Assembly (NCBI RefSeq): GCF_023612095.1
Contig: NZ_CP086235.1
Span: forward strand, 2,429,501-2,493,500
From: Cytobacillus firmus
GTDB taxonomy: Bacteria > Bacillota > Bacilli > Bacillales > Cytobacillaceae
Length of the DNA: 64,000 nt
Direction: 5' to 3'
The notes under the pieces are model-generated. The model made no database searches and was not told the DNA's origin. It saw only the letters and a program-made list of their open reading frames with translations. Shown here one piece after another: positions 45,150-54,942 of this stretch (position 1 is its first letter; every line of letters starts with the position of its first letter). Made by a program: the position numbers and the translations under genes.

Positions 45150-46214
45150 TCACCAAAGAACATCCAAAATGTCTTTGTTAAATAAGTTTGTATCGATATT
45201 GCATGCCTTCGCATCAATTCCATACTGCCAGCCTGCAATCAGTGAGTTTTCCGGAGCTTCTGGTTTATATTCAGGCGCCTGTTTCTTAGCGGTGATTCCT
45301 TTATTCGGCGCAGCAGTCCATATAAATGTGTTATCAAGAAGGGGAGAGTTTTCAGCAGCAGCCTGATCGAAAGCTTTCATCAGGACCTTTTCCTTATCAA
45401 AAATCCCGTAAATGCCAGGTTCATAGGGTGATTCCGACATGGCTTGATACCAGCCTTTTATAAAAGAAGAGTCGACAGGATAGTTAGGCTCGATATCCGC
45501 AAAAATCGCGACACCCTCGGGTATCCCCAGCTCCTTTGCCAATTGAACAGCTGCTCTTGCTTCACTCTGTCCATTTTCAAGGCCTGTTGCATCATTAAAT
45601 CGATTCCATATCACGAGTAATTTAATATCATTGTCCTGCAGCAGTTCAGCCTCTTCGGGTGTAATGCCTGCTGATACACCTTCTTTTTCACCTAAATACC
45701 GTCCCCATACTTTAGGAGATCCAAAGTTTTCACGAACACAAGAAAGCAAGTCGCTTGTAGTGAGACTTGCCGAGTCTACACCCCAAACGACTTCATCATC
45801 CCCTGACTGGCCGTCCTGGTCATTTTCCTTACCCTTACCGCCGCTGCTATTTTCCTTTTCATTATCTTTTTGACCGGAGTCCTGGTTTTTATCAGCTTTA
45901 TTTTTTATCGTATTGGTTACATTCACATCAACATTTACCTCTATATCATTTGTAACATTATTTTCAATTTGACTATCTTCACCATTATTTAAATCGTTGT
46001 CAATTGAATTATTCACATTGGCTTTATTGCCTTTAATATTATTTTTTACTTCATTCGAGATATCACTGTCATGGTTTGTGCTCTGGCCATCCGGAACGGT
46101 CTCTGTTTTTGGCGGCTCGGCATCCTTTGAATCCATAAGCGAAAAAGTAAAGAGTGAAATCATTACGGCAAAAAATGCGGTCACAACAAAAGGCAAAAGG
46201 CCCCGTCTTTCCAT
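45150..46214 (-). CDS. Membrane-anchored DUF1906 (glycosidase-like) protein
   Basis: A 354-residue protein: N-terminal membrane anchor (residues 8-26), a long Asn/Asp/Lys-rich low-complexity spacer (30-135), and a C-terminal TIM-barrel-like DUF1906 / glycoside hydrolase 25-like domain (VVWGVDSASLTTSDLLSCVRENFGSPKVWGRYLG; GVAIFADIEPNY with the acidic residues of the active-site region; WQYGIDAKACNID). It is probably anchored outside the cell and may act on the wall; activity of this family is not firmly established. It lies divergent from pncB. Confidence 0.85.
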   Translation of the reverse strand: MERRGLLPFVVTAFFAVMISLFTFSLMDSKDAEPPKTETVPDGQSTNHDSDISNEVKNNIKGNKANVNNSIDNDLNNGEDSQIENNVTNDIEVNVDVNVTNTIKNKADKNQDSGQKDNEKENSSGGKGKENDQDGQSGDDEVVWGVDSASLTTSDLLSCVRENFGSPKVWGRYLGEKEGVSAGITPEEAELLQDNDIKLLVIWNRFNDATGLENGQSEARAAVQLAKELGIPEGVAIFADIEPNYPVDSSFIKGWYQAMSESPYEPGIYGIFDKEKVLMKAFDQAAAENSPLLDNTFIWTAAPNKGITAKKQAPEYKPEAPENSLIAGWQYGIDAKACNIDTNLFNKDILDVLW

Positions 46215-46598
46215 ATCTCACAGCCCTCCTTGTCAGTTCATGACATCTTATGCGGAGGGCGGAGGGTTGGTGATTACTGCAAAAGGGGGGTGAAAATGCT
46301 TTCTTATCCTAAAATAACTTCACAGCATCAGATAATCGGGAAATAATTTTAAAGAGTTATAACGCGATAATATCACTTGTTCAAAATAACGAACAGCAGT
46401 TGGAGAATGTGTAAAAAAGTCTTAAATGGGTAAATATCCGTATATATTTCAGGTTAAAAAATTTGCTTAAGCCTTTGAACTTCACTACTATAAAAATAAT
46501 AGGCAAATTTTCCATTCATTTAAGATGAGAAAGATATGAATAGGGAATACTAGCCGATAAGAAATTTATTAGGAAGATTTGTCACAGGAGGTTGCATT
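46215..46598. promoter_or_regulatory. Divergent intergenic region between the DUF1906 gene and pncB
   Basis: 384 bp without a credible gene. It should hold both promoters. No riboswitch or strong palindrome was recognised. A TCACAGGAGGTTGCATT binding site ends it before pncB. Confidence 0.4.
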
Positions 46599-48056
46599 AT
46601 GGACAGGGAATTTGCGGATGACAGTATAGCTTTGCATACTGATTTGTACCAGATCAATATGGCGCAGACTTATTGGGAAGACAACATACATAATCGAAAA
46701 GCCGTTTTTGAAGTCTACTTTAGGAAGCTCCCTTTTGGGAATGGATATGGTGTTTTTGCAGGCCTTGAAAGGGTCATCGAGTATATTGAGAATTTCAGAT
46801 TCACCGAAAGTGACCTGCTTTACTTAAAAAATGAATTGAATTATGCTGATGATTTCCTCGATTATCTGAAAAACATGACTTTTTCAGGAACCATTAAATC
46901 AATGGAAGAGGGAGAGCTTGTGTTTGGCAATGAGCCAATTATGCGTGTAGAAGCTCCGCTGGCAGAAGCCCAGATCGTGGAAACAGCACTATTAAATATT
47001 ATAAATTACCAAACTTTGATTGCGACAAAAGCGACACGAATCAAAGAAGTGATTGGCGATGGGACCGCTATGGAATTTGGCTCCAGAAGGGCTCAGGAAA
47101 TGGACGCAGCCATCTGGGGTACGCGAGCAGCCTATATTGGCGGCTTTGATGCCACTTCCAACGTAAGAGCTGGCAAGAAATTTGGCATTCCAGCTGCAGG
47201 GACACATGCCCATTCTTTTGTACAGGCATATCAGGACGAGTATACCGCTTTTAAGAAATATGCCCAAACCCATAAGGACTGTGTTTTTCTCGTCGATACG
47301 TATGACACGCTGAAATCCGGAGTCCCAAACGCCATTAAAGTGGCCCGGGAAATGGAAGGTCAAATTAACTTTAAAGGAATTAGACTGGATAGCGGGGACT
47401 TGGCGTATCTGTCCAAAGAAGCGAGAAAAATGCTGGATGATGCCGGTTTTCATGATACTAAGATTATTGCATCAAATGATCTGGATGAATACACCATCAT
47501 TAACCTTAAAGCTCAAGGAGCGAAAATCGATATTTGGGGCATTGGCACAAAATTGATCACGGCTTATGAGCAGCCTGCATTAGGAGCTGTTTATAAACTC
47601 GTTTCAATCGAAAATGAAGATGGCAAGATGACTGACACAATCAAAATAAGCGGCAATCCGGAGAAAGTGACTACCCCAGGCCTGAAGAGAGTATATCGGA
47701 TTATTAACAAAGACAACCATAAATCAGAGGGAGACTATATTGCGCTGGATCATGAAAATCCTCAAGCTGAACCAAAGCTTAAGATGTTCCATCCAGTTCA
47801 CACGTTCGTAAGCAAATTCGTTACTAATTTTGATGCGAGAGAATTACATAAAGTGATTTTTCAGGAAGGGAAGCTCACCTACAAAGTTCCATCTTTAAAA
47901 AAGATGCAAAGCTTTGCAAAGGAAAATCTCAACGTATTATGGGACGAGTACCGCCGTTCTCTTAATCCGGAGGAATACCCGGTCGACCTGAGCCAGGAGT
48001 GCTGGGATAATAAAATGAACATGATCAGCCAGGTAAAACAAAATATAAAGAGCTGA
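46599..48056 (+). CDS. pncB: Nicotinate phosphoribosyltransferase
   Basis: Salvages nicotinate to nicotinate mononucleotide for NAD synthesis. 485 residues, in the YueK class. HTDLYQINMAQTYWED near the N terminus, FEVYFRKLPFGNGYGVFAGLE, EFGSRRAQEMDAAIWGTRAAYIGGFDATSNV with the conserved substrate-binding Arg residues, AAGTHAHSFVQ and FKGIRLDSGDLAYLSK. It is followed by nadE 27 bp downstream, so the two consecutive NAD-pathway enzymes form an operon. CACAGGAGG binding site. Confidence 0.95.
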   Translation: MDREFADDSIALHTDLYQINMAQTYWEDNIHNRKAVFEVYFRKLPFGNGYGVFAGLERVIEYIENFRFTESDLLYLKNELNYADDFLDYLKNMTFSGTIKSMEEGELVFGNEPIMRVEAPLAEAQIVETALLNIINYQTLIATKATRIKEVIGDGTAMEFGSRRAQEMDAAIWGTRAAYIGGFDATSNVRAGKKFGIPAAGTHAHSFVQAYQDEYTAFKKYAQTHKDCVFLVDTYDTLKSGVPNAIKVAREMEGQINFKGIRLDSGDLAYLSKEARKMLDDAGFHDTKIIASNDLDEYTIINLKAQGAKIDIWGIGTKLITAYEQPALGAVYKLVSIENEDGKMTDTIKISGNPEKVTTPGLKRVYRIINKDNHKSEGDYIALDHENPQAEPKLKMFHPVHTFVSKFVTNFDARELHKVIFQEGKLTYKVPSLKKMQSFAKENLNVLWDEYRRSLNPEEYPVDLSQECWDNKMNMISQVKQNIKS

Positions 48057-48083
48057 AGCTTTATGAAGAGGGAGGAACCTGTA

Positions 48084-48905
48084 ATGAATAGGCAAAAAGA
48101 AATTATGGAAGATTTAAATGTGAATCCAGTAATCGATCCAAAAGAAGAGATAAAAAACAGAATTCAGTTTTTAAAGGATTACCTTGTTAAATCGAATGCC
48201 AAAGGGTATGTACTTGGCATAAGTGGGGGCCAGGATTCCACTCTCGCCGGAAGACTTGCGCAGCTCGCCGTTGAAGAAATGCGAAATGAAGGCAAAGAGG
48301 CAACTTTCATGGCAGTCCGCCTGCCATATGGTGTACAGCAGGATGAAGAGGATGCACAGCTGGCGCTTTCTTTTATTCAGGCTGACCGTGAAGTTGTATT
48401 TAACATTAAAAATGCAGTGGATGAAGTACAAACCGAATATGATCGTATATTGCCGGAGGAACCTTTAAAGGATTTTCATAAAGGCAATGTGAAAGCCCGC
48501 ATGAGAATGATCGCCCAATATGCAGTTGGCGGCCAATACGGCCTGCTGGTTGTCGGGACGGATCATGCAGCAGAAGCAGTGACAGGATTCTACACAAAAT
48601 ATGGTGATGGCGGAGCAGACGTCCTGCCATTATCCGGACTGACTAAAAGACAGGGAAAGGCATTGCTTAAAGAGCTTGGGGCAGAAGAAAGACTTTACTT
48701 AAAAGTGCCGACTGCCGATCTTCTGGACCAAAAACCCGGACAGGCTGATGAAACGGAACTGGGTATTTCATACGATGAATTGGATGACTACCTTGAAGGA
48801 AAATCAGTAAGTCCGGAAGCCGCAGAGAAGATTGAAAAACGTTACATCGTTTCCCAACATAAACGCCAGATGCCTGCATCCATGCACGATAACTGGTGGA
48901 AATAA
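48084..48905 (+). CDS. nadE: NH3-dependent NAD+ synthetase
   Basis: Last step of NAD synthesis: amidates deamido-NAD. 273 residues, as in B. subtilis NadE (272). The ATP pyrophosphatase loop is [14 protein letters not shown]; also [44 protein letters not shown], and [14 protein letters not shown] at the C terminus. ATG 48084 has GGAGGAACCTGTA; the in-frame ATG at 48063 lies before that binding site. Ammonia-dependent, since no glutaminase domain is fused. Confidence 0.96.
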   Translation: MNRQKEIMEDLNVNPVIDPKEEIKNRIQFLKDYLVKSNAKGYVLGISGGQDSTLAGRLAQLAVEEMRNEGKEATFMAVRLPYGVQQDEEDAQLALSFIQADREVVFNIKNAVDEVQTEYDRILPEEPLKDFHKGNVKARMRMIAQYAVGGQYGLLVVGTDHAAEAVTGFYTKYGDGGADVLPLSGLTKRQGKALLKELGAEERLYLKVPTADLLDQKPGQADETELGISYDELDDYLEGKSVSPEAAEKIEKRYIVSQHKRQMPASMHDNWWK

Positions 48906-48907
48906 TG

Positions 48908-48944
48908 TACACAAAAAGGAAAATCCCTGGGGATTTTCCTTTTA
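48908..48944. terminator. Bidirectional terminator
   Basis: AAAAAGGAAAATCC / GGATTTTCCTTTT between nadE and the convergent membrane gene. Confidence 0.85.
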
Positions 48945-50003
48945 CTTTTGAGCTAATTTGTTCGAAACCTCCTGATAAAACCTCTGCGGTTCATCCACAT
49001 TCAGAACAATGCGGCTTGCTTTTCTTTTAATGCCGAACATCAGCTCATAAACTGCCGGCTCCTTCAGTATAATTTCGAACATCGGCTTTTCCTGGATAAG
49101 ATCAGGCACTCTTGCATCAAATATATCATTCATTTCTTGTTTGCTAAACTTTTCGGGGCCATCATAATAGTTGATCTCCTTGATTTCCTCCAAATGAAGG
49201 TACATGCTTTTTGAGAATCCGGTTTGCAGCAGCAAATGAGAATTAGTAAGGACGAAAGGGGTTAAGCGGGTGGCGTTTATCTCTGCCAGGAAGTACATAA
49301 TGCCATAAATATTTGCAATTAGGATGATATATGCCACAATTGCATTCCATGAATGAAGCCAATAATGAAGTCCGATCGACTCAATGGCTATCGCATGAAT
49401 CAGCATAATATAAACAGCATTTACACTTGTTTTCTGATGGTAGGTGAATGAATCTCCATGCTTTATGGAAAGCTTCTTTTTCCATGAAAACAGGGCGTAA
49501 TTAAACATGGCGAATTCAGTGACGAATACAGTTACCAACCTATTATTCGGCAAATGCGTTTCAGCCGCTCTCTTAACATTAAAGAGAAATAGGGAATTAA
49601 TATCGTTTAGCCTGCGGTATTCTTTTAAAAGTACAGGCAGCTTAGTAAGAATCTTATAGGCAATAAACAGCTCCAGCCCAATAAAAAGCGCTTCGGAAAA
49701 AACAATTACATATGGCAAAAAGGCAAACTGCGATAATTGGCTGGCAGGGATAATAAAATAAGCAGCTGCGTATCCTGCTAGAATAACTGCCCCTAAATAC
49801 TTCAGCGAATACCTTTTCCGCAAGATAAGGAAATACGCCAACAGCGGAACAACAACGAGCAAATCAATCAAAGAGCCAACAGCCGCACCATCCGGAACCG
49901 GACCAAATAGCGGGGTTCTGTATAGGATGTAGTTGGAACACAGAATCATAGATAAAAGTACACCAAAAACCAGCCACTTAGGCTTTTTAAATGTAATTGT
50001 CAT
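48942..50003 (-). CDS. Multi-pass membrane protein of unknown function
   Basis: A 353-residue protein with eight or so hydrophobic segments in the first 260 residues, then a soluble C-terminal domain of about 90 residues that looks PH-like (TPFVLTNSHLLLQTGFSKSMYLHLEEIKEINYYDGPEKFS). Related Bacillus proteins have been annotated without evidence as 'beta-carotene monooxygenase'; no such motif is present. ATG 50003 has GAGGTGG upstream. Function unknown. Confidence 0.7.
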   Translation of the reverse strand: MTITFKKPKWLVFGVLLSMILCSNYILYRTPLFGPVPDGAAVGSLIDLLVVVPLLAYFLILRKRYSLKYLGAVILAGYAAAYFIIPASQLSQFAFLPYVIVFSEALFIGLELFIAYKILTKLPVLLKEYRRLNDINSLFLFNVKRAAETHLPNNRLVTVFVTEFAMFNYALFSWKKKLSIKHGDSFTYHQKTSVNAVYIMLIHAIAIESIGLHYWLHSWNAIVAYIILIANIYGIMYFLAEINATRLTPFVLTNSHLLLQTGFSKSMYLHLEEIKEINYYDGPEKFSKQEMNDIFDARVPDLIQEKPMFEIILKEPAVYELMFGIKRKASRIVLNVDEPQRFYQEVSNKLAQK

Positions 50004-50070
50004 AATTATCCACCTCACTTTAATTATAGCTTATATGAGGGGTAAATGATATTGAAGTTTTGATGAATTT

Positions 50071-50174
50071 TGACTCAGCGAGCATTCGTTCGCGGTTTTG
50101 TGTCAGAACCCATGCCAACTTCTGACTCAGCGAGCATCCGTTTGTGTTTTTGAGTCCGAACCCGGCACTCGCAC
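50071..50174. repeat. Two tandem imperfect copies of a 52-bp repeat
   Basis: Copies start at 50071 and 50123, each with TGACTCAGCGAGCAT, then a T/G-rich stretch, then GAACCC. The second copy has TGACTC paired with GAGTC, giving a small hairpin. No gene overlaps. It lies between the membrane gene and the pflA terminator. Confidence 0.7.
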
Positions 50175-50202
50175 TGTAACAATCGACAAATACAAGATAC
50201 AA

Positions 50203-50230
50203 ACAAAGCCCCAATCACAAAATTGGGGCT
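50203..50230 (-). terminator. Terminator of pflBA
   Basis: Minus strand: AGCCCCAAT / ATTGGGGCT hairpin followed by TTGTTTG. Confidence 0.75.
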
Positions 50231-50258
50231 AACCACGCAAAACGTTTCATCTAAGATC

Positions 50259-50987
50259 CTATAACCCAGCCAAAATCCGATAAGCCCATTCCGTTTTTTC
50301 CTCGTTCGGAGGCTCAATATCCTTCAGCGGATATTCCAAGCCAAGCGCTTCCCATTTATATACACCAAGCTTGTGGTAGGGGAGAACCTCGATTTTTTCC
50401 ACATTGTTCAATTCTTTAATAAAGCTTCCTAATCGTTCCAAATCCCGTTCATCATCAGACTTTGTTGGCACCAGCACATGGCGGATCCACACAGGCACCT
50501 GATGGTCAGACAGATACCGGGCAAATTGAAGAATGTGTTCATTTGTAAGTCCTGTCAGTTTTTTATGTTTCTCCCTATCAATATGCTTCAAATCCAGCAG
50601 CACGAGGTCTGTATAGCTCATAAGCTCTTTCAGCTGCGTCTGGAAAAGCGGGGAGCTGGAATAGCAGCCTCCTGATGAATCTATGGCAGTGTGAATGCCA
50701 AGTTTCTTGCATTCTTTAAAAAGCTCTATAAGGAATGGAAGCTGCAGCAAAGGTTCACCGCCGCTGACTGTGATGCCGCCTCCGGAAGCCTCGAAGAAAG
50801 GGAGATAGGATTGCAGGTCATTCATGATTTCTGAAACGGACATTTGCTTCCCAGTTCCAATTTCCCAAGTATCTGCATTATGGCAAAATTGACAGCGCAG
50901 GAGGCACCCCTGTGTAAAAATAACATACCGGATGCCAGGTCCGTCTACTGTACCGAATGTCTCGATTGAATGAATGTTGCCGTGCAT
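50259..50987 (-). CDS. pflA: Pyruvate formate-lyase activating enzyme
   Basis: Radical SAM enzyme that installs the glycyl radical on PflB. 242 residues; the [4Fe-4S] motif CLLRCQFCHN (Cx3Cx2C), GGGITVSGGEPLLQ, and DLKHID are typical. It starts MHGNIHSIETFGTVDGPGIRYV at ATG 50987, with AAAGGAAG upstream; two upstream in-frame ATGs are less likely. Immediately downstream of pflB in the same operon. Oxygen-sensitive, consistent with anaerobic expression. Confidence 0.94.
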   Translation of the reverse strand: MHGNIHSIETFGTVDGPGIRYVIFTQGCLLRCQFCHNADTWEIGTGKQMSVSEIMNDLQSYLPFFEASGGGITVSGGEPLLQLPFLIELFKECKKLGIHTAIDSSGGCYSSSPLFQTQLKELMSYTDLVLLDLKHIDREKHKKLTGLTNEHILQFARYLSDHQVPVWIRHVLVPTKSDDERDLERLGSFIKELNNVEKIEVLPYHKLGVYKWEALGLEYPLKDIEPPNEEKTEWAYRILAGL

Positions 50988-51087
50988 GATCATCTTCCTT
51001 TCCATAAGCACCGGTGCAGCCGCAGCTGCACCTTGCTAAAGCTTTTTGAAGAAGGGGGCCGATTAAAATGGCCCGCTATCCGATTGG

Positions 51088-53313
51088 TTACATGGATTCA
51101 TGGAATGTTCGATTTATTACATCAAGCTGCTGCTCTTTAGTCAGCTTAATGAAGTTCACTGCATAGCCTGAAACCCTAATGGTCAGCTGCGGATATTCCT
51201 CCGGATGTTCCATGGCATCCAGAAGTGTTTCTTTGTTAAATACATTGACATTTAAGTGATGCCCGGATTTTATAGCATATCCATCGAGTATGGATACCAG
51301 ATTGCGCACACGGCTTTCATCATCCTTTCCGAGTGCTTTAGGGACAATGGAGAAGGTGTTGCTGATGCCATCGAGCGCCTGTTTGTATGGTAATTTTGCA
51401 ACAGAAGACAGGGACGCAAGCGTTCCTTTCGTATCTCTTCCGTGCATTGGATTTGCACCAGGCGCAAATGGCTCTCCGGTACGCCTTCCATCAGGTGTAT
51501 TTCCAGTTTTCTTGCCATATACCACATTTGAAGTAATGGTTAAGATCGACATGGTATGCATAGAGTTTCTGTAAGTCTGGTGCTTGCGGAGCTTTTTCAT
51601 AAACCGTTCAACAAGGTCTATAGCGATGCTGTCAACGCGATCATCATTATTTCCGTATTTCGGAAAATCTCCTTCTGTTATAAAATCAACCACGATCCCA
51701 TTCTCATCACGGACTGCTTTAACGGTTGCGTATTTGATGGCACTTAGGGAATCGGCCGCAACACTCAGACCTGCGATGCCAGTGGCCATTGTTCTGAGAA
51801 TTTCAGAGTCATGCAGTGCCATTTCGATTCGTTCGTAGCTATATTTATCATGCATGTAATGAATGATATTCAAAGTATTAATATAGAGGTCTGCCAGCCA
51901 TTCCATCATGAAATCAAACTTCTCCATCACTTCCTCATAATGAAGGATGTCTGATGTTATTGGGGCATAGGCCGGGCCGACCTGATCCTTAAGTATTTCA
52001 TCTTTGCCGCCATTAATGCTATATAATAGAGCTTTTGCAAGGTTGGCTCTTGCTCCGAAAAACTGCATTTGTTTTCCGATTTCCATTGCAGAAACACAGC
52101 AGGCGATTCCATAATCATCGCCATACTCAGGAAGCATGATATCGTCGTTTTCGTATTGGATTGAGCTTGTTTCGATTGACATCCTGGCACAATATTTTTT
52201 AAAATTCTCAGGAAGCTTGGCGGACCATAAAACCGTTAAGTTTGGTTCCGGAGCCGGACCAAGATTTCTAAGGGTATGAAGGAAGCGGAATGAATTCTTT
52301 GTGACAAGCGGACGGCCATCAAGCGCCATGCCGCCTATGGATTCTGTCACCCATGTAGGATCACCGCTGAATAATTCATTATAGTCAGGCGTTCTTGCGA
52401 ATTTTACAAGGCGCAGCTTCATGACAAAATGGTCAACAAGCTCCTGCGCTTCCTTCTCGGTAAGTGTTCCGTTCTTTATGTCTCTTTCTATGAAAATATC
52501 AAGAAAAGTGGAAACACGGCCAAGACTCATAGCTGCACCATTTTGTTCCTTGATGGCGGCAAGATAAGCGAAATACAGCCATTGGAAAGCTTCAAGAGCA
52601 TTTCCTGCTGGTTTAGAAATATCAAAACCGTAGCTGTTTGCCAGCTGCTTCAGTTCCTTCAGAGCTCTGATCTGTTCTGAAATTTCTTCCCTCAATCGAA
52701 TATTTTCTTCCGTCATTACACGTGTGGTTGATTTCAAATCCGCTTTTTTGGCTTCAATCAAGCGGTCAGTCCCATAAAGGGCAACCCTGCGGTAATCACC
52801 GATAATCCTGCCCCGGCCATATGCATCAGGCAGACCGGTTATAATGCCGGCCTTACGGGCGAGTTTCATTTCATCAGTATAGGCATCAAACACACCCTGG
52901 TTATGTGTTTTGCGGTAGTCCGTAAATATTTTTTCCATATCTTTGCTGGCTTCATAGCCATATGCTTCACAGGCAGCCACAGCCATGCGGACTCCGCCAA
53001 ATGGCTGAAGTGAGCGCTTAAACGGCTGGTCAGTCTGAACACCTACAATTTTTTCTTTATCTTGATCGAGATAACCAGGTCCATGTGAGGTAATAGTAGA
53101 GACGATTTCTGTGTCCATATCGAGCACGCCGCCTTGTTCCCGCTCTTTTTTAGTGAGATCCATTACTTTTTCCCATAATAACGATGTAGCATCTGTCGGG
53201 CTTTCCAAAAATGATTCATCTCCGGAAAAAGGTGCAAAATTCTTTAATATAAAATCTCTAACATCAATTTCACGTGTCCAAATGCCTTCTCTAAAGCCAT
53301 TCCATCTTTCCAT
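51088..53313 (-). CDS. pflB: Pyruvate formate-lyase (formate C-acetyltransferase)
   Basis: Converts pyruvate and CoA to acetyl-CoA and formate in anaerobic fermentation. 741 residues. The active-site Cys-Cys pair is in [20 protein letters not shown] (about 400) and the glycyl-radical motif RVSGYAVNF is near the C terminus. ATG 53313 follows TTGAGGTGAACTGGC. A perfect TGTGA-N6-TCACA box stands 76-91 bp upstream. B. subtilis 168 lacks pfl, so this marks a different fermentative repertoire. Confidence 0.96.
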   Translation of the reverse strand: MERWNGFREGIWTREIDVRDFILKNFAPFSGDESFLESPTDATSLLWEKVMDLTKKEREQGGVLDMDTEIVSTITSHGPGYLDQDKEKIVGVQTDQPFKRSLQPFGGVRMAVAACEAYGYEASKDMEKIFTDYRKTHNQGVFDAYTDEMKLARKAGIITGLPDAYGRGRIIGDYRRVALYGTDRLIEAKKADLKSTTRVMTEENIRLREEISEQIRALKELKQLANSYGFDISKPAGNALEAFQWLYFAYLAAIKEQNGAAMSLGRVSTFLDIFIERDIKNGTLTEKEAQELVDHFVMKLRLVKFARTPDYNELFSGDPTWVTESIGGMALDGRPLVTKNSFRFLHTLRNLGPAPEPNLTVLWSAKLPENFKKYCARMSIETSSIQYENDDIMLPEYGDDYGIACCVSAMEIGKQMQFFGARANLAKALLYSINGGKDEILKDQVGPAYAPITSDILHYEEVMEKFDFMMEWLADLYINTLNIIHYMHDKYSYERIEMALHDSEILRTMATGIAGLSVAADSLSAIKYATVKAVRDENGIVVDFITEGDFPKYGNNDDRVDSIAIDLVERFMKKLRKHQTYRNSMHTMSILTITSNVVYGKKTGNTPDGRRTGEPFAPGANPMHGRDTKGTLASLSSVAKLPYKQALDGISNTFSIVPKALGKDDESRVRNLVSILDGYAIKSGHHLNVNVFNKETLLDAMEHPEEYPQLTIRVSGYAVNFIKLTKEQQLDVINRTFHESM

Positions 53314-53388
53314 GCCAGTTCACCTCAAAGGGATTATTGGTGTAACAGTTATTACAACTTTACTATACTCTCAATATAACAGATTTAA

Positions 53389-53404
53389 TGTGAAATAAAT
53401 CACA
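53389..53404 (-). promoter_or_regulatory. FNR/CRP-type operator of pflBA
   Basis: TGTGAAATAAATCACA is a perfect TGTGA-N6-TCACA palindrome, the site used by B. subtilis Fnr. Its position, 76-91 bp before the pflB ATG, fits an activator site near -41 of the promoter. Confidence 0.75.
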
Positions 53405-53639
53405 AGGATTTTGAACGTATTGTGAAATGTAATGTTTTATACAACTTCAAGTAAAACGTGTATTACAAAACCCCCGGAATCTTAGAACTGTTATATATAC
53501 AGATGGAACACTGGATAATAAAAAGATAGCAATCACTTTGAAATTCTTACATTCTGCCCAACAATTACCTGTTTATAAGAATAAAAGATTTTGATTAAAT
53601 ATAAATATGAAAACACTATCAAAAATTTCATTCATTTAA

Positions 53640-54233
53640 ATGTTGTCTGTCGCACTTGTCTTTGGATTCAATTTTGATGCAAAAGCATCAACAGTACATA
53701 CCGTTCAGCCAGGGGATACGATGTGGAAGATCGCCATGAAGTATCAGGTTGGGGTCTCTGAAATCATCAATGCCAATGGGCAGATCTCAAATCCGAACTC
53801 CATTTATCCAGGGCAAAAGGTGAATATCCCTACTCTTTCAAAAGCCACAACAGGGGTGGAAGAGCAGGTCGTCCAGCTTGTTAACCAGGAAAGAGCAAAG
53901 TATGGATTAAAGCCGTTAAAATCGAATTGGGAGCTTGCCAGAGTAGCAAGGTACAAATCTCAGGATATGATTAATAAGAGATATTTCGATCATAACTCCC
54001 CTACATACGGAAGCCCGTTTGATATGATGAAGAGCTTCGGAATCACCTACAGGACTGCCGGGGAAAACATTGCTGCCGGGCAAAAAACGCCTCAGGAAGT
54101 AGTAACTGCCTGGATGAACAGTGAAGGACACCGCAAAAATATCCTATCTGCGAACTTCACAGAAATCGGAGTAGGCTACGCTCAGGGCGGAACTTACGGA
54201 CACTATTGGACACAAATGTTTATTGGGAGATAA
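53640..54233 (+). CDS. LysM-CAP domain protein with an interrupted signal peptide
   Basis: A secreted wall-associated protein: a LysM repeat (VHTVQPGDTMWKIAMKYQVGVSEIINANGQISNPNSIYPGQKVNIP), then a CAP domain (LVNQERAKYGLKPLKSNWEL; YFDHNSPTYGSPFDMMKSFG; GENIAAGQKTPQEV; GHRKNILSANFTEIGVGYA). The downstream ATG 53640 gives MLSVALVFGFNFDAKAS, which has no basic n-region. Upstream in the same frame, ATG 53607 reads MKTLSKISFI, exactly a signal peptide n-region, but an in-frame TAA (53637-53639) separates the two. No clear ribosome binding site precedes either. Probably a damaged or mis-sequenced gene. Confidence 0.8.
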   Translation: MLSVALVFGFNFDAKASTVHTVQPGDTMWKIAMKYQVGVSEIINANGQISNPNSIYPGQKVNIPTLSKATTGVEEQVVQLVNQERAKYGLKPLKSNWELARVARYKSQDMINKRYFDHNSPTYGSPFDMMKSFGITYRTAGENIAAGQKTPQEVVTAWMNSEGHRKNILSANFTEIGVGYAQGGTYGHYWTQMFIGR

Positions 54234-54236
54234 GAG

Positions 54237-54302
54237 GAAAAGCAGAAGCGCCTTGCCCACCCCCGACACCTCAAAGGGGTAGGAGCTGGAGCCAGACAGT
54301 AA
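54237..54302 (-). repeat. Inverted copy of the CTCCAGCGC/AAGGCGCTT repeat
   Basis: Minus strand: ACTGTCTGGCTCCAGCTCC, then GGCAAGGCGCTTCTGCTTT at the other end; shorter interior than the copy at 36125. It lies directly after the LysM-CAP gene. Confidence 0.65.
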
Positions 54303-54304
54303 AG

Positions 54305-54335
54305 AAAAGCACCGGAGAAATCCGGTGCTTTTGCT
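54305..54335. terminator. Bidirectional terminator
   Basis: AAAAGCACCGG / CCGGTGCTTTT between convergent genes. Confidence 0.85.
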
Positions 54336-54342
54336 TTGCCCA

Positions 54343-54795
54343 TTAATCTACTACAATATAAGCAATCATCGGTCCGCTATTATCCTTATCCGGATGAGTA
54401 AGACAAACCAGACGGTATACGCCTTCTTTGTCAAATTGAAGAGGGACCACTGTTTCTTCAGCTTTCTTTACAACTCCCTTAATATCCGTTCCTTCGATAA
54501 TATAAGGGTGTTCCATTCCATTAACTCCCCAAATCTTCAGATTAACCTTTTCATTTTTTTCGAGAAAAATGGTTCCCGGATCCCAGCGATACGCTTCAAT
54601 TTCCTTGCCATCAGGCAGCTTTGCTTTAAACTCTCCTGTAACCATATGGATTTCCCGGACTTTTTCGCCTTCATTCTGGTTGAATACCGTCAAACTGTCC
54701 GACTTTGAAAAAAACCAAAGGGATGCAGAAACAATGACTGAAAATATGATGACAAAGGCAATGATGCTGCGTTTCTTTAATACAAGAAAAGGCAT
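54343..54795 (-). CDS. Membrane-anchored cupredoxin-like protein
   Basis: A 150-residue protein with an N-terminal membrane anchor (about residues 10-28) and an exported cupredoxin-fold domain. Likely copper ligands: His in NGMEHPYII, then Cys, His and Met in VCLTHPDKDNSGPM, a Cys-x2-His-x8-Met type-1-like loop. It may carry copper or donate electrons on the outer membrane face; no partner is adjacent. ATG 54795 has GGAAGGAGTATGAGC; upstream in-frame ATGs are not supported. Confidence 0.75.
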   Translation of the reverse strand: MPFLVLKKRSIIAFVIIFSVIVSASLWFFSKSDSLTVFNQNEGEKVREIHMVTGEFKAKLPDGKEIEAYRWDPGTIFLEKNEKVNLKIWGVNGMEHPYIIEGTDIKGVVKKAEETVVPLQFDKEGVYRLVCLTHPDKDNSGPMIAYIVVD

Positions 54796-54942
54796 GCTCA
54801 TACTCCTTCCAAAATTAGTTGTCCATATATAGATATGCTGTAAGGGCCTCATAACTTGTCTACTATTTGCGGGATTTTTCCGATTTTTCTTTACAGCTGC
54901 TGAAAAATTATTTCATAATAGAATTAAAAAGGATGTGGCAGC

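Noticed and set aside
50020..50214. Minus-strand frames encoding repeated QNRERMLAESK-like peptides
   Set aside because: They simply translate the 52-bp tandem repeat; no binding site.
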